From Gnetum montanum (Eukaryota > Streptophyta > Gnetopsida > Gnetales > Gnetaceae): DNA of 64,000 nucleotides. The translations under genes were made by a program, and so were the position numbers. Positions 1 through 11,945 of this stretch are shown here, piece after piece; position 1 is the stretch's first letter; the number at the start of each line of letters is the position of its first letter. Below the pieces are notes generated by a model that searched no databases, was not told where the DNA came from, and saw only the letters and a program-made list of their open reading frames with translations. The DNA is taken from contig MNCI01023945.1 of the NCBI GenBank assembly GCA_015680685.1, positions 209,560-273,559 of the forward strand. Reading direction: 5' to 3'.

Positions 1-1895
1 ATGAATCAGCTTCCATCACGACAGGGGACACACTTGGTTATTTCACCCATACGCATGACAGCATAGGGTTGGAGCCAAGTAGTGTACCCTACACTACTAG
101 GAGAGCCGATCAGGTTATCAAGGAGGCAATCGGGAAGGGTAAGTCCAAGATTGAGAGACCTAAGCACCCTAATGAAAGTGCTCCTACAGTTGAACAACCG
201 ATGATAAAGGGTATCAGGTTTAAGCTTTCGGAACGTGGTAAGTACATTTGAGTCTTTTTGTCTATTTTTTTTTTGTTATTATTCATATTGCAGTAGCGTT
301 ATACTGTGTGTGTTATCAGAACCAACTCCCGAAGTGAGGGAAGAGCTAGCTCCGATTGTGGAAGAGGAAGAAGAAATCCCTGCCAATCAAGGTGAGGAGA
401 AAGCGTAGGTAGAGGAGCACATGGAGGGTCTCGTAGGAGATCAAGATGAAGAAGATGCCACGATGGGAGAATTTTTTGGAGGAAGGTTAGGCCTTGATGA
501 TCCACTGAATGTAGATGACCAAGAGGTGTTTGGTATGTTGTTTTATTCTTTTCTATTAGGCTTGCTTTGTTCTTATGAATTTTTGTTTAGGATTTTGATT
601 GTTTTTCTCATTTTTTTGTTGTTGCAAGATCCTAATGTTGAAGGAAGGGCAACCTCTAGTGTCCAAAGGAGGGTACTGATGATGACGATACCTACAAAAG
701 AGGCAACCCATGTTGAGGAAGAATCTACAGATGAGCCCATCAGTTGGATCAAAATGCCAAGTAAGAAAGACTTCGTTACGGGCATTGTCAACGAGGTGAT
801 TGATCGCATCCAAATGGCTCATCCTGAACTAGGTATGTCCATTTCAGTATGTTGATTTCTTGTTCTACATCTATTTCTATTGTCCATGTTTAATATATAT
901 TATTCTTGTATTGATAGGTGATCAGCTAAGGTGGAAACTGTCCGAAGCAACCCACATTGATGCTTTGCCTGAACTCCCTTTAGAGACTGAGAAAGTACCA
1001 AGAAAGATCTACGATGAGGTGGCAAGATGTGTTGTACATAATGCCAAATCTCTTTGGTCTTGCAGACGCTCCGTAGAACAGTTGTGACTGAGATTTCAGG
1101 TGGCCGAAAAGGAAATTTCCAAACTAGCGGTGGAAAGAAATGACTATAAGTCACGTTATGACTTCGCAGCTGCTAGATTGTAGGGAGATGGTACATGGCG
1201 AACTTCCGAAGTTACCTACACAAGATATTGGAATCTATTGAATCGTCAGGTAACAATGACTCAAGAGTTAGGTGAGCAAAAAGCACAAATTGACTTGCTC
1301 AATCTCAAGTGTCAAGATTGGAAAGCTTTCGCTTCTAAAGTACGGAAATGGGGTCAAGATTAGAAGAACCACAAGCATCAATACAAGTCGTTGTTAAAAG
1401 ATGCATCCGTAGGACAGTGTCAGATGGAAATGTTCATAGAGGGATTAGGCCTACGGTCCTCTTTTGATATGTTTGTTAAACATACTGTTGTGGAGATGGA
1501 AACTCCTAAGAGATTGATCACAACCGCTTCAGGGGAGGTTTTCATAGGTGAATTTCCTCTTAAGTGTCCTACATGGACTGCTGTGGACAAGGGTAAGGCC
1601 ATAGCCGATGTTGACTTAGGCCTTGATGAAACAGATTGGTCTAGTATGCCAGAAGAAGAGATCCTACGTCGACTAGAGTTCGGCTTAAGAGCTTCCTCTT
1701 TTGTAAGTGTTCAATCTTGTAACATTTTTTGTTCTTTTCTTAGAAATGTTATCCTTGGACTTAGTGACTGATTGTTTCCTATTATTGTTACAGGGTCATG
1801 GTGGCAACGATGGTGATGAAGGTGGCCCTAGTGGAGTGGGGCAAGATGATGCGGAGGAGCTTGAAGATCAAGCTCCTCCTCGATTTGATGCCTAG
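1..1895 (+). pseudogene. Antisense accessory gene of element A' (3' part, spliced)
   Basis: This is the 3' part of a multi-exon gene lying opposite to the retrotransposon that carries it. The function is unknown. Good GT...AG introns are visible at about 237-319, 533-628, 833-917 and 1,703-1,793, and the last exon runs 1,794-1,895 and ends at TAG. The exons encode a charged, Glu-rich region, then a stretch around VTGIVNEVIDRI, a region containing NAKSLWSCRR, a helical segment, and a Gly/Asp-rich tail starting GHGG. The same blocks occur in the same order in a second copy at 20,763-24,265, which argues for a real gene. It is broken by in-frame stops, for example at 1,361-1,363, where the other copy has CAG. 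It faces the protease gene tail to tail. The start lies beyond the left edge. An accessory ORF of a Tat-type element is the best description. Confidence 0.6.
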
Positions 1896-2617
1896 TTTTG
1901 ATTTGATGTTTTTTGTTAAAGTGATTATGTATACGAACTATGTATTGTGTGGAGACATTGTGCTAAGTTGTAATTTGACTTTGATACATTTATACAATTT
2001 TTCGGTTGAGTTTTCTGTTATTCATTCTTTTTTTTTGTTTGAATTTTGAGTTTGTTTGAACATTGATAAGGGTAGACTTGAAGTGAAAATATTTTTGTTC
2101 TTTTGGCTATTTAAATGTAAACATGATGTAGCAGTGTAAATTTTTTTTGTTCATTTTGTTGTTTAACTGTAATGCACAAAGTAGGAATGCAAGTAGGAAT
2201 GTAATTGTAATTGAAGCATAATCATGTAAAAGGGGAATGTGAAGGAAAACTGTAACTGATAACACAACAATGTAATCATAAATTCGAATAGTGAACTTGA
2301 ATTGAGAGAAAACAAATGTAAGAAAATGCTCTAGTTTAAGGCCATTTCGAGCCATGCACACATGTGTGTCAGTTTAAAGTCATGACGGACTGTAGTCTTG
2401 ATGTTCTAGTTTAAGGCCATTTCAGGCCATGTGTAAACAAGAGAAGTTTCAAGTGATATTGGTGGGTTTCTTGGTAAGCCGGTCATTTCTAGCCGTGGCT
2501 AGTTTTATGTCGTTGTGGACATGTGATAGTTTAACGTCATTTTGGACAATGAATGTAGTTTAACGTCATTTTGGATGATGAATGTAGTTTAATGTCATTT
2601 TGGATGATGAATGTGTG
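1896..2617. other. Spacer between antisense gene and protease ORF of A'
   Basis: This AT-rich stretch of about 720 bases separates two convergent coding regions. It holds the minisatellite at 2,340-2,613 and otherwise no reading frame that I can support. The equivalent spacer in copy A is 24,266-24,806. Confidence 0.5.
2340..2613. repeat. TAGTTTAA-type degenerate minisatellite (A')
   Basis: The core is TAGTTTAACGTCATTTTGGA. Three clean 29-base units lie at 2,527-2,555, 2,556-2,584 and 2,585-2,613. Looser units upstream read TAGTTTAAGGCCATTTCGAGCC. The same core recurs in copy A at about 14,700-15,020, 18,632-18,700 and 24,590-24,800. Confidence 0.75.
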
Positions 2618-3643
2618 TCAATGGTTTAGTAATTTTTTGATTTTTCTTAATTTAACGTTAGGAGTGACGCTAATAGGTATGATTCTATACTCAGTGTCCC
2701 CTTCGTTGATCACGTTGAATGGTAATTCAGCCCAAGGACCGTCTGGTGGAACAGGCTCTATGTTGGTGTCTTCTAGTGTTTCCGTATGTACAATAGTTTC
2801 TATGTTTGCTGTAATTTCTATTTTAGGCGGTGTATGTATAGTTTCAGGTTTAGGTGTTTCTATGCTAGGCGAAGTTTCTTTTACATCTGATGGATCACTG
2901 TTTACTGGTTGCATGCAACTTTGTTTTTCCTTTGTGTCATCCTTTTGTTTTGGTTATTCGGTAGTTAGTTTTGGTTTATCAAGAATGTTGTCATCTTGTT
3001 TAGGCTCTTCAAACTTAACCTCTGAGCCTTGGTTTGTATCCGTATCTGACGAGATGGTAGATGTAGCAGCATCCCCGTGTATGATGATTTCACCACCTTC
3101 ATAAGGCAGGTGAATCTCTTGGTGTATGGGGGAAAAGACTACTTTCAGTTGGGCCAGCCAGGGTCTTCCTAATATTAAATTGAACCCTGGCATCTCGTCG
3201 ATGAAAATGAAGTTAGCAGATGTGGGGAATCGATCCCCTGCTATAAAGTCCAAAGTTATGATGCCTTTTACTACTACGCGTGATCCACTAAATGATTTTA
3301 AACATGTGGTGGAGGAGGTTGATCTAATTAGTTCTATAAGCCCTAATTGTTCAATCATGGGATAAGGTATTACATTTGTGGTGGCTCCATCATCTACATG
3401 TACTCTATGTATTTTGAATTGATTTACTTGTATCGTTATGAACATAGGTGCTGTTGTCACTTCTCCTGTTTCCTCATCAATTTTGACGTTGTTAGTGTGG
3501 AAGCCTAGTGATTTAGAAGTTGATCTTTGAGGCGAATACATTACCACATGAATAGAAGGTTCATTTGGAGGTAAGTCTTCACTTACCGGGATCGATGTCA
3601 ACATGCGTACTAGGGCTTCGCGATGAGTTTGAGAAGTTAACAT
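2618..3643 (-). pseudogene. Retroviral-type aspartic protease, element A'
   Basis: This is the protease part of a gag-protease polyprotein of a Ty3/gypsy element, which would cleave the polyprotein inside the virus-like particle. The domain shows the active-site motif VDDGATTNVIP and, about 90 residues later, the hydrophobic motif LILGRPWL expected near the C-terminus of the fold. A long acidic tail follows and ends at about 2,618, with a frame break near 2,914-2,954. The corresponding tail in copy A ends in nearly the same sequence, so the stop before RT is a family property. Unlike copy A, the catalytic Asp-Gly is kept here. Confidence 0.8.
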
Positions 3644-3673
3644 CAGGTCATATAGGCTTAATGAAGTGTTTTT

Positions 3674-6600
3674 CTATTTAAATGCCTGCGTAACCTGTGT
3701 TAGGGCTATTACTAAATCTTTACCATTAGGTGTATGCTTGTTAGTGGTTACTTGGTCCATTAGGCCCAACAGTTTTATCTCATGTATAGCTGGTTTGACA
3801 TTTTCTTCTGTAACCGTTGATTTGGATGTATCATGTATTCCCGTTGATTCTCCCTTATAGCTTGTGTTCAGTTCATTAGTAGGTGATGTTATGGGTACTG
3901 CACTTAATGGAGTAGGATTGGAGGGTCCTAAGGCAAGCCGTTGACGTTCTTTCTCCAAGCGTTCCCATGTGAGCCTGTCTGCCAGGCGTTCCCGCATGTG
4001 GCGCGGGGGAACAGTTGGTTTCTGAACATCAGGTTGCTTTGGAACCTGTATGACATATGAAGTAGGATGGGGTTGCGGTTGGATGGTTGAAGGTGGTTGA
4101 GTGTCAGGCTACCTAAGCACCCTGACGACATATGGGGTTGGCCTAGTAGACGGTTGAGGTATGGAGGGTTGGTTATCAGGATGCTTAGGCACCCTAACAA
4201 CATATGGGGTTGGTCTATTTTGTATTTGTGGAGTGGAAGATTGGTGGTTATTAGGATGTTTGGGTATCCTGACAACATATGGAGTTGGTCTAGTTGGGGG
4301 TTGTACCTTCGTAGTTGCAACCGCAGGTGGCACCCAGACTACAAAGGGAGTGGGCCGGGTAGGTGGTTGCATGTTTACAGTAGTAGAGGTAGGAGGTACA
4401 TGCACTACGTATGGTTTAGCTTATGGTGGTATGGTAGAGGTTGCCATCATGGGAGGTACCTAGATGACATAGGGTCTTTGCGGGGTAAGTGGGTTATATG
4501 GAGGGTATGATGATTGAGGTGCGGGTGTTTGTGCAGTAGGAGGAATACGAACTACAAAGGGTCTCCTAGGTGTTTGCTGTTCATTATCTAAATAAATGGT
4601 GTTAATCCTAGGTGCTTCTTGTTTGTTATCTAAGTAAATAGTGTTAATTACGTATGGTGCTTCCTTAGTATTTAGTGGGTCCTTATATACACCCATGGAT
4701 TGGTTTTGTGGTTGAACTGGGTTGGACTCATCGAAAGTTATTTCACCCCTATCTATAATTTGTTGAATGTCTTGTTTCAGGGTGAAACAAAAATTAGTAC
4801 CATGCCAATTACGATGATGGTACTCACAAAACCTATCCAGCCTAAAGCCTTTTGGGACAGGAGGCTCGTTAGGTGTAGCCAAGCTTGGATTCTTGACCAA
4901 TTCACAAAATCGATCATGTTTTTGAATAACTGTAGGAGATATCTACTTGTGTTTCATCATTCTAGCCTTCAAAAGTTGGTCAAACAGTTGAGAAGGCTTC
5001 ACAGGTAGTGGTGTGTATTGAGAGGGATCTTTCCTCTCAAAGTTTCAGGTATGACCTATTGTAGCAGTTTGTGATGTAGACAGTTCAGGTGCAGTGGCGG
5101 GAGCAGGTCTAGCATAGTTAGTAGGGGCAATAGGTAGTTTGCCTTATTGTCCCGTACTCGTTTGTTGTGTTTCTACTACTGCTACTATAGTTACCTTAGC
5201 CTTTTCTTTGTCTTTCTTAGTGTGTTGATTTTTAAAGGCTAAGTAAGTAGGGTCATGGCTATTTTGGGCTGCCTCTTCTATGTTTTTTATTTATACAAAT
5301 GCTTGGCTAAGAGTGCGTACATTAAGATAGTATAATTTGGACTTTACAAAATCATTAACGACCCCTTTTAGAATAGTGAGGAGATAAGTCTCCGGGATTG
5401 GCTCATGGAGCTCATTGAGGGCAGCACTCCACCGTTGAATAAATTTTTGAATAGGTTCAAGCGGTGCTTGCTTGACCTGTATGAGGCTGTCAAGTGTTGC
5501 TTTAGGCTTCAAGTTATACTTGAATTTGGTAACGAACTGGTGTAATAAATCTTCCAAAGAAGATATGAAATTTCGGAGAAAATCCCGGTACCAGTCAAGT
5601 GCTCTCCCTATGAGAGACATGGGGAACACTCGCAAGATGGCATGTGGCCATGCCTGAAGCAACACGCACTTTAGTCTAAACTTTACAAGATGGGCATTGG
5701 GGTCTATTTCCCCATTGTATTTAGTTAATGTGGGTAAGGAAACACCCTTAGGTAATGTTAGAGGTGGAACCGAAGAGCTGATAGGGTCATCCTAATAGAA
5801 ATCTACTATCTTAAGCTTTTCGTCGATGGCTGTTTTGAGGCGCTTGACCTCATCAGTTAGCTCTTGCATCAGTTTTTTGGCTTCAGCCCAGTCTTGAACG
5901 CTGGGTGAAATGGCAGATTGGTTATGTTGTGTAGTATGCAAGTTAGATTGTTGTACGGTGGGCGGGAAAGAGGAAAGTTGAGTGGTTGGAGGTTGTGCTT
6001 GTGGAATATTCATGGTAGGTGCTACTAAGGGTGGCATACTGTAAAGAAAGGGTTTTTGTTGTACTTGAGGGATGTTCATGGGTGGAATTGTAGGAGGTGG
6101 TATATTCTAGTGATTGGGTTGATGCGGTTGCATGCTAGTCGCAGCCCACTATCCAATCATGATTTGTGAGGGAACACCCTGAACTTGTTGAGTTGAAGTG
6201 GTGAAGGGTGTTCCTTGGGTTTGAATCCATGGTATCTAGTGAGTGGATGTAGAAGCAGGTATCATAGATGGCATCCTGATCACTCGGGATGGGAAGGTCA
6301 CTCCTACATTATTTTGAGGGGGGTGTTGTTGGGGTTGTGCTTGTAAGAGAGGGGGTGACATGGTGATGCGAGGAATAGTGACGATGGGTATATTGAAATG
6401 GGTATCGATCACGGGGGGAGTGGGAATAAGAGTGGATGGTTCCTGTTGAGGCACATGTGCTTGAGTGGTTTTAAATGAATGGAGGGACATAGTCTCCCCC
6501 ATGAACGAATGAAACAATGGGTTCACGTAAGTATGCGGACGGAGAGTATGGTACGAATCCTCATGTTCGAACTGAGCCGCAAAGTCATCCTCCTCTTCTA

Positions 6601-7003
6601 ATTGGGGATTTACCATGGACTGGTCTAGAGACTGACTCCTTACTAGGAGGAGCTATGAGATGAGCTCAGAGTAGTGCTTTGGAAGAGGGATGATGTCATA
6701 TGGGGAGGGGATGAACTCATGTTCTCCCTTATGAATCAGTTCATACTGTTTCTTAGCCTCCAGTTCAGTTTGATCTACTACCAAACCGGCTTGGATCTTT
6801 ACACATATAAAATTATACTGTTCCTGTGTTATGAAATTAAATGATGGATTCTTCCCTTGTAGTCTGAGAGATCAGCGAGGTCCCCCACGAGGGTTGACCT
6901 TACCGTGGGCCCCTATGGGTTGCATAATGGGTATCGGCATTGTTGTGGAGAGATTGACATCGGAAGTGGACATGTTAGAAGTGTTCATGTTGGTTGGATC
7001 CAT
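3674..7003 (-). pseudogene. Gag polyprotein, element A' (Tat/Ogre-like)
   Basis: This is the structural capsid protein of the element. I start it at the ATG complementary to 7,001-7,003 (MDPTNMNTSN), because a second copy starts equivalently at 28,591. The order is a Pro/Gln/Thr-rich N-terminal half (about 5,800-6,620), a capsid-like core around GRALDWYRDF (5,291-5,665), and a zinc-knuckle-like segment with Cys/His spacing in FCEYHHRNWHGTNFC followed by LKQDIQ. Then comes a repetitive Pro/Thr region in which TRPTPYVVRV recurs (about 4,100-4,400), before the protease. Several stops and frame changes break the frame. The knuckle followed by LKxxIxxxIDRG is typical of Tat-lineage gag. Confidence 0.75.
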
Positions 7004-7680
7004 GTTTGGAATGATCTATGTATCAAGGTAAGTATGAGATAATGTTAAGTGAAAAATGATAAAAATTTGGCTAAGTATGAAATCATGAATAGCGTACTCA
7101 ACGTATAATCCTATATGCTCAGCGTGTGAGGGTTATACACAGCGTGTGAACACTGGTCACAACGTACAAACCACTCTCACAGCGTACATGCATTGTTGCC
7201 AGCGTACAGGAACTAGCCACAGCGTGTGAACTGGGTTCACAGCGTACAGACTGCAACTGTCAGCGTACAGACAGAGTGGTTAGCATGCTAAAAATGGGGC
7301 AGCGTGTAGACAGGGTCTATAGCATGCAGAGTAAGTGGTTAGCGTGTACCAAAGGTGCAATATAGCATGCAACCTTATAGGTAAGAAAAACTAAGTGTTT
7401 TAAGATAAAAATGAAAGAATAAGGCAGCATATATCCCAAAAAATGAAAATTTTGCAAAGGGAAAGGCTAAGTCACAGCATGTACCTGGTACAACGTGCAA
7501 ATCTGGCTGAAGAGGGCGCAGATCTGGATGAGGAAAACTTAGATCTAAAGCTGATGAAGGCAGATATGATGGAACCGAGAGTAGATTCGAGACCGTGAGG
7601 AGCAGATCTGCAAGGTGGTGTAGTAGATCTGAAGAGATCGAGCCTGGATCGAAGTGGATTTGAGAAATGATGAAGAAGGG
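7004..7680 (-). other. Untranslated leader of A' with AGCGTGTGAAC-type repeats
   Basis: No gene is seen here. Between about 7,095 and 7,370 the motif CAGCGTGTGAAC or CAGCGTACAGAC recurs every 15-30 bases in degenerate form. It resembles the repeats in the leader of copy A and in the group A LTRs. Confidence 0.6.
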
Positions 7681-7697
7681 CCCTCCTTCTAGCACTA
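7681..7697 (-). other. Primer binding site, element A'
   Basis: Read on the minus strand, this gives AGTGCTAGAAGGAGGG directly after the 5' LTR. The equivalent site in copy A reads TGGCGCTAAAAGGAGGG. I cannot name the primer tRNA with certainty. Confidence 0.55.
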
Positions 7698-7702
7698 GAA
7701 AC

Positions 7703-9798
7703 TGTGCCGTCTGAAATCATCGGTGCCGGGCTGGAACGTTACAGGCATCGAAAGATTCACAGACAAGCATAGTAGACCCTGCCTTCACTTGAGGGCAAGC
7801 TGGAAATAGATGAAGGTAGAGTACCTTGGATGGTCCACACGCGGATCAAACAAGGACTTCCCCAACGTTTGCCGCTACAACACGTTGGGTTATACATAAA
7901 CTACAACTAAATGTAAACTAGTACAAAATGTACAAAAAATGTAAACGTGTGTAAACATAGAAAATGATGTAAACTATAACAAAATTTGGCCAAATGTATC
8001 AAATGTATTGAAAAAGAGTGTGTACAAAGCACCAGTCTATACAGAGTTGTGGATCTACACAAGGTAGACGTACAACCCCGGTTGATGAGGATTGGTGATG
8101 ACAACTACTGGAAATTTCTGCAGGCACAGCGTGAATGCTGTATGCTTAGCGTGCAGGATGTATGCCTAGCATGTGAGATCTATGATCCCGTGCTCTATGT
8201 GTAAAAATGACCAACTTTTTGAACCTCACCTCCAAAACCCGAACCCCCATTTAGTCAAAAATTGAGGTTTTTATATGATCTTAGAGCGTGGAATTCGGAT
8301 CTAAAGTGGGATGATTGGCTATGGGAGGTAAAATTTATGGATCTGGCAATAGGTGGGTTGTTGACCGGTGTGAAAGAATAAAATTTTACAAGTGTACATC
8401 GTGAACACTGTCCAGTTGTAGATCCTCAACGTGTGAACTTTCATACCCACAAAAAATGAATGAATGATAGTTGTACAATAGATTTCATGGTTCTAGCCTA
8501 TAGATCTAAGCTCTGGCACCTTGTTTCTAGCTCTAGCATGTCATTCTAAGCTTTGAGGTGTCCTGGCATGTCCATAGAGCTTCCAGCGTGTGAGTTTGGG
8601 TGTCTGGCGTGTTTTTGTACCCTCATACGTTGGGCGTATACGCTCCATACGCTAGAAAGTAGGTGGTCAAGAGACAGATATTTTGACATATATTTTAATG
8701 TCTAAATCTAGTTTTGACCATGGATCTGGATGCCTGATGTCCTGAGGATGCTACTTGTCGAATTTGTGCTCATTTGGCCTTGTTTTAGTAGGGTTTTGGG
8801 AGGCCTGAAGTTATGTTGGCCACACGTTGGGCGTATAGGCCAGCGTGTGAGCATGAAAAGTACAATTTAGGAATTAGATCTGGTATGTTGGGGTGTGTAC
8901 ACTGATCCTTGAGTCTTTTTGGTCCTCCAGGTCATCTGGGAGCTGATTTTGACTTCGTTTCGATGGAGTTTTGGGCTCATCTCTGAGGTGCATGTTGGCT
9001 CTGTGCTGGGCGTATAGGCCAGCCTGTGAGGCAAAAAATGATACTTTTAATGCCCAAATGGAAGTTTTCAAAGCCTATGATGATGTAGACTAGATTCACA
9101 TGTCTCAAGGATCAAGACCATGCTAAAAGCTTGCCTGAAAGTGCCTGTTTGACCTTGTCCTTGGTGCCACACGCTGGGCGTGCAAGATGCACATGCTCAG
9201 TGTGTGAACTCAAAAGTGCATGATTTCAAGGTCAAAACTTGATTTTCTTGAGCCCATGATGATTCCTAAAAATTTTCCTATCTCTAAGAGTCAATTTCCT
9301 ATGAAAATATTGCTTTGAAGCACCTGTTTTGGGTCACCTTTAAAGTCATACGCTGGGCGTACATGCTAGGCGTGTGAGCCAGCGTGTGGGTAGGAAATGA
9401 CCTGTTTGGTGTCCAAAATTTGATTGTTAGGAGCCTAAGACCTACTTGGGGACCTTAGGGAAGGTCATGGGGAGTCTAGACCTTTGATTCTGGCTTATTT
9501 TGATAGGTTTTTGAGGCTCAAAAGTTGCTGCACGTTGGGCTATATGCTGGGCATGTATAGGCCAGCGTATAGGATGCATACTTTGTGAAAACCAAGTATT
9601 TTGAGCTCAAAATTTGCCAAGTTTGATGCCAGATGTCACTGTAGTCTTGTATGGGTCCCAAGGAACCATTTCTTGCTTAGTTTGACTTCATTTGAAGCTA
9701 TCTGTGAGGTCCTCAAGCTTCAGTCATGTTGGGGAGCATCATGACTTAGCTCGATTCTTGTCGGAGAAGTGCTAAGCTTAGAATTTTGTGGTGTTTTA
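7703..9798 (-). mobile_element. 5' LTR of element A'
   Basis: This is the long terminal repeat of a minus-strand element. On the plus strand it runs from TGTGCCGTCTGAAAT to GTGGTGTTTTA, and the two ends match the ends of both LTRs of copy A. It is about 2.1 kb, longer than the roughly 1.6 kb LTRs of A because of about five internal units near 180 bases (8,620-9,560). It interrupts the 3' LTR of element C1, whose sequence resumes at 9,799. The other LTR of A' lies off the left edge. Confidence 0.75.
8620..9560. repeat. About 180-base tandem repeat inside the A' LTR
   Basis: The landmark ACGYTGGGCGTA recurs near 8,625, 8,822, 9,003, 9,171, 9,350 and 9,531, giving intervals of about 197, 181, 168, 179 and 181 bases. 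Between landmarks a similar diverged text recurs, with GAGCC, TGATG and GTTTT blocks. The LTRs of copy A show about two comparable units, with landmarks near 13,003 and 13,198. Confidence 0.65.
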
Positions 9799-9972
9799 GC
9801 AGGCATACACTAGGAGAGAAGGGTTGAGAGGAACTGAAACTTAAAAACTTACAATAAAATATGAGAACTAATAAACTTCCTATTAGAATTTTCTACCTCT
9901 TATTTATAGATCAGGAGATAGGCTGCGATATCACGTACGTGTTATCATGGCGAACGAAATGATAACTCATCA
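9799..9972 (-). mobile_element. 3' LTR fragment of element C1
   Basis: This is the piece of the C1 3' LTR to the right of the A' insertion. It matches the ends of the other group C LTRs (36,707-36,860, 50,160-50,374, 55,790-56,010) and ends ACTCATCA, the inverted partner of the TGATGAGT start. The remainder lies beyond A', outside the window. Confidence 0.75.
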
Positions 9973-10257
9973 TACCCCCACGATTGAATGAAAACACATC
10001 CTCAAGTTATAGTGAGAACAAGCTCCATTGATTACATAGTGGATAGGTATGGGATTATTGACTGATGAGAATGGATTCATGCTGTAGTGTGGAATCAAAA
10101 CAAAATGGAGACACAACACAAAGAATGCTAAAGAAAATCCGATAGCTACAAAATTGATGGAACTCATGTAGTTCCTAGTGGCGATGGCTCCTCCAGGGTG
10201 CTTTTTCCTTGTCTTGTGCTCCAGGTCTTGGGACTTGATGGAATTGAAGTATGGCAT
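9970..10257 (-). other. Overlapping frame with a hydrophobic segment, C1 3' end
   Basis: An open frame overlaps the end of the C1 env-like ORF in another phase and contains NFVAIGFSLAFFVLCLHFVL, which would make one membrane helix. C2 lacks about 28 bases here and loses the segment. It may be the frameshifted C-terminus of the env-like protein, or chance. Confidence 0.25.
9973..9985 (-). other. Polypurine tract of C1
   Basis: On the minus strand this reads CGTGGGGGTA immediately before the LTR start TGATGAGT. The same tract precedes the 3' LTR of C2 at 50,375-50,384. It would prime plus-strand DNA synthesis. Confidence 0.7.
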
Positions 10258-11940
10258 GGAGTTTCTCCTCTTCGGTTCGAGGGTCTTGCGTTGTCCATGC
10301 TAATGTTCTAATGTTTGATGGAGTCAGCACTTCTAATAGGTAGGGTAGTTGTGAAAACATTTGATTTGCCTTGACATACCAAGCTGCAAACACCTGTCAT
10401 TCCTTCTTGTAGGCTCAGGCTTTGTCTCTGTATCCTTGAAAATCTGCAAACTGTCAAGCCAAATCTGTTGCAATACATTTTTGTCCCTGGTAGCTTACTT
10501 TAACCACCTCAAGTTCAAAATTTGCAATCTCCAGTTTTTGCAATATCTTTTTGCGTTCTACAAATTTTGTTTCATATTTTCTGTAGGTGGTGGCTACTTG
10601 TTGTTCGAGCTTCATTCTCAGGCACCCTACTATTAACATGGCAAGGTTGCCATACTGTAGGTTTGCCAACTCCATTTATTCTATAAGGTCTAGGATCTGC
10701 AGGTCCCGGTTCTTAACTTCCACCTGGTGGGCAAATGCATATGTGTCTAATATGGCCGGCCAGTCAGTGTGTTGAGCACTAATAGCATTGATGTGGGCCT
10801 TGGCCATATGGATCTCCTTTTCAATGAGCTATTTGTACATCCCCACCTAATCCTAGAAGTGCTCCTTTAGCTTTTCATGTCATTTAGCCTCATTTTTCTC
10901 ATGCACTTATTTCAATAGTTATCTTTTGGTGGATGATGCGCACTTCCTCCATTGAGAGGGTTCGATTTTTCCTGGCTAAATGGCTCATGTCTTGATTGAC
11001 CTGGATGAATTTTTCTTGCAACTGATGAAAGTGTTCCTCAAGAACATTCTTTTGCTTCTCCATAGAGGTCAACCGAAGGTTGTCAACAATAAGCTTCTTG
11101 TTTTCCTCTTGTAAGGCCTTGAGTGCCTTGGTATGTGCATGAGTTTGCTCTTGCACTGCAAAGGCATCCCAAATAGCCTTCTCTTTTTCTTTTACCACCT
11201 TCTTATTTTTCGTTAGTAGTTTGGTCAGTTGCTCAGTTTTGAAACTATCCAGCTGGTCTGCGGGAACAAATTGCAAAGGGTCCCGCTGTGCTGCTTGTAG
11301 GGCCATGAGCTTTTCTTGCAATTTTTGTACCTCTTCTTCAGAATACTTAATCCTCTTTTCTATCAAGACTAGCTTCCCCTTCATGGAAATGAGATCTAAT
11401 TGAATTGCTGTAACATCTTGAGGGATGTCAAATAGGGATGTCATTACTTGTCCTGTTTGTAGCAATCAATCAAGCACATCCTCATGTTCTGTTTGAGTCA
11501 TTGAGGTTCCGACCAAGGTTTGAGCATCCTGTGCTCCTATGAGATCTGTCAGTGTCACAATAGGTACATTGAACGATTCTTTAATGTGGTCTGCAACCAC
11601 TTCTGTGGCTTCCACTGCATCTTGGTGTTGCATGACCATCACTGTGGCCCCTTCACCAAGTTCTAATTGTACTTAGAAAGATGCAACATTTTCCAAGATC
11701 TATTGTGACCAAGCACTTTTCCCTCCTTCTTTATGGATGAACAGTTCACCCCTTGCATGATCCAAAGAAATCATGGTTTGTATGGCATCGTCGATGACGC
11801 GGAAGAGATTTGCATCATCACGACTTTCCCAACTGACCATCTTAGCGATGGCCCTAAGATGGCTCATCGACGATTTGTAATCTTGCGGTGGAGGTGGTTG
11901 ATCCTGGCCCATGCTAGGCCCTTCTTCTTGTTGTTGGCTG
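10175..11940 (-). pseudogene. Env-like accessory ORF of C1, C-terminal half
   Basis: This is the C-terminal half of the ORF lying between the internal region and 3' LTR of C1. Its function is unknown. The N-terminal half is at 30,996-32,010, separated by the inserted 19 kb element A. The translated frame on the minus strand runs across both sides of the insertion. Visible parts are a Gln/Pro-rich linker, a segment around ISLDHARGELFIHKEG, and then a long Glu/Lys/Gln-rich coiled coil (10,899-11,465) with heptad character around LIEKRIKYSEEEVQKL. The end is near 10,175, about 190 bases before the polypurine tract. Several stops break it. The position matches the env-like third ORF of Athila elements, but nothing proves an envelope role. 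Confidence 0.65.
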
Positions 11941-11945
11941 GGTCT
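11941..11945. repeat. Left target-site duplication of A (diverged)
   Basis: GGTCT flanks the low end of A. Its partner is AGTCC at 30,996-31,000. Three of five bases match and both differences are transitions. Confidence 0.5.

Noticed and set aside
2571-3104. Plus-strand ORF of 177 codons rich in Ser and Val
   Set aside because: It is the complement of the protease C-terminal region on the minus strand, which has clear motifs and a homologous copy.
4097-4510. Plus-strand ORF rich in Gly and Trp opposite the gag linker
   Set aside because: It mirrors the repetitive Pro/Thr region of gag on the other strand and has no homologue support.
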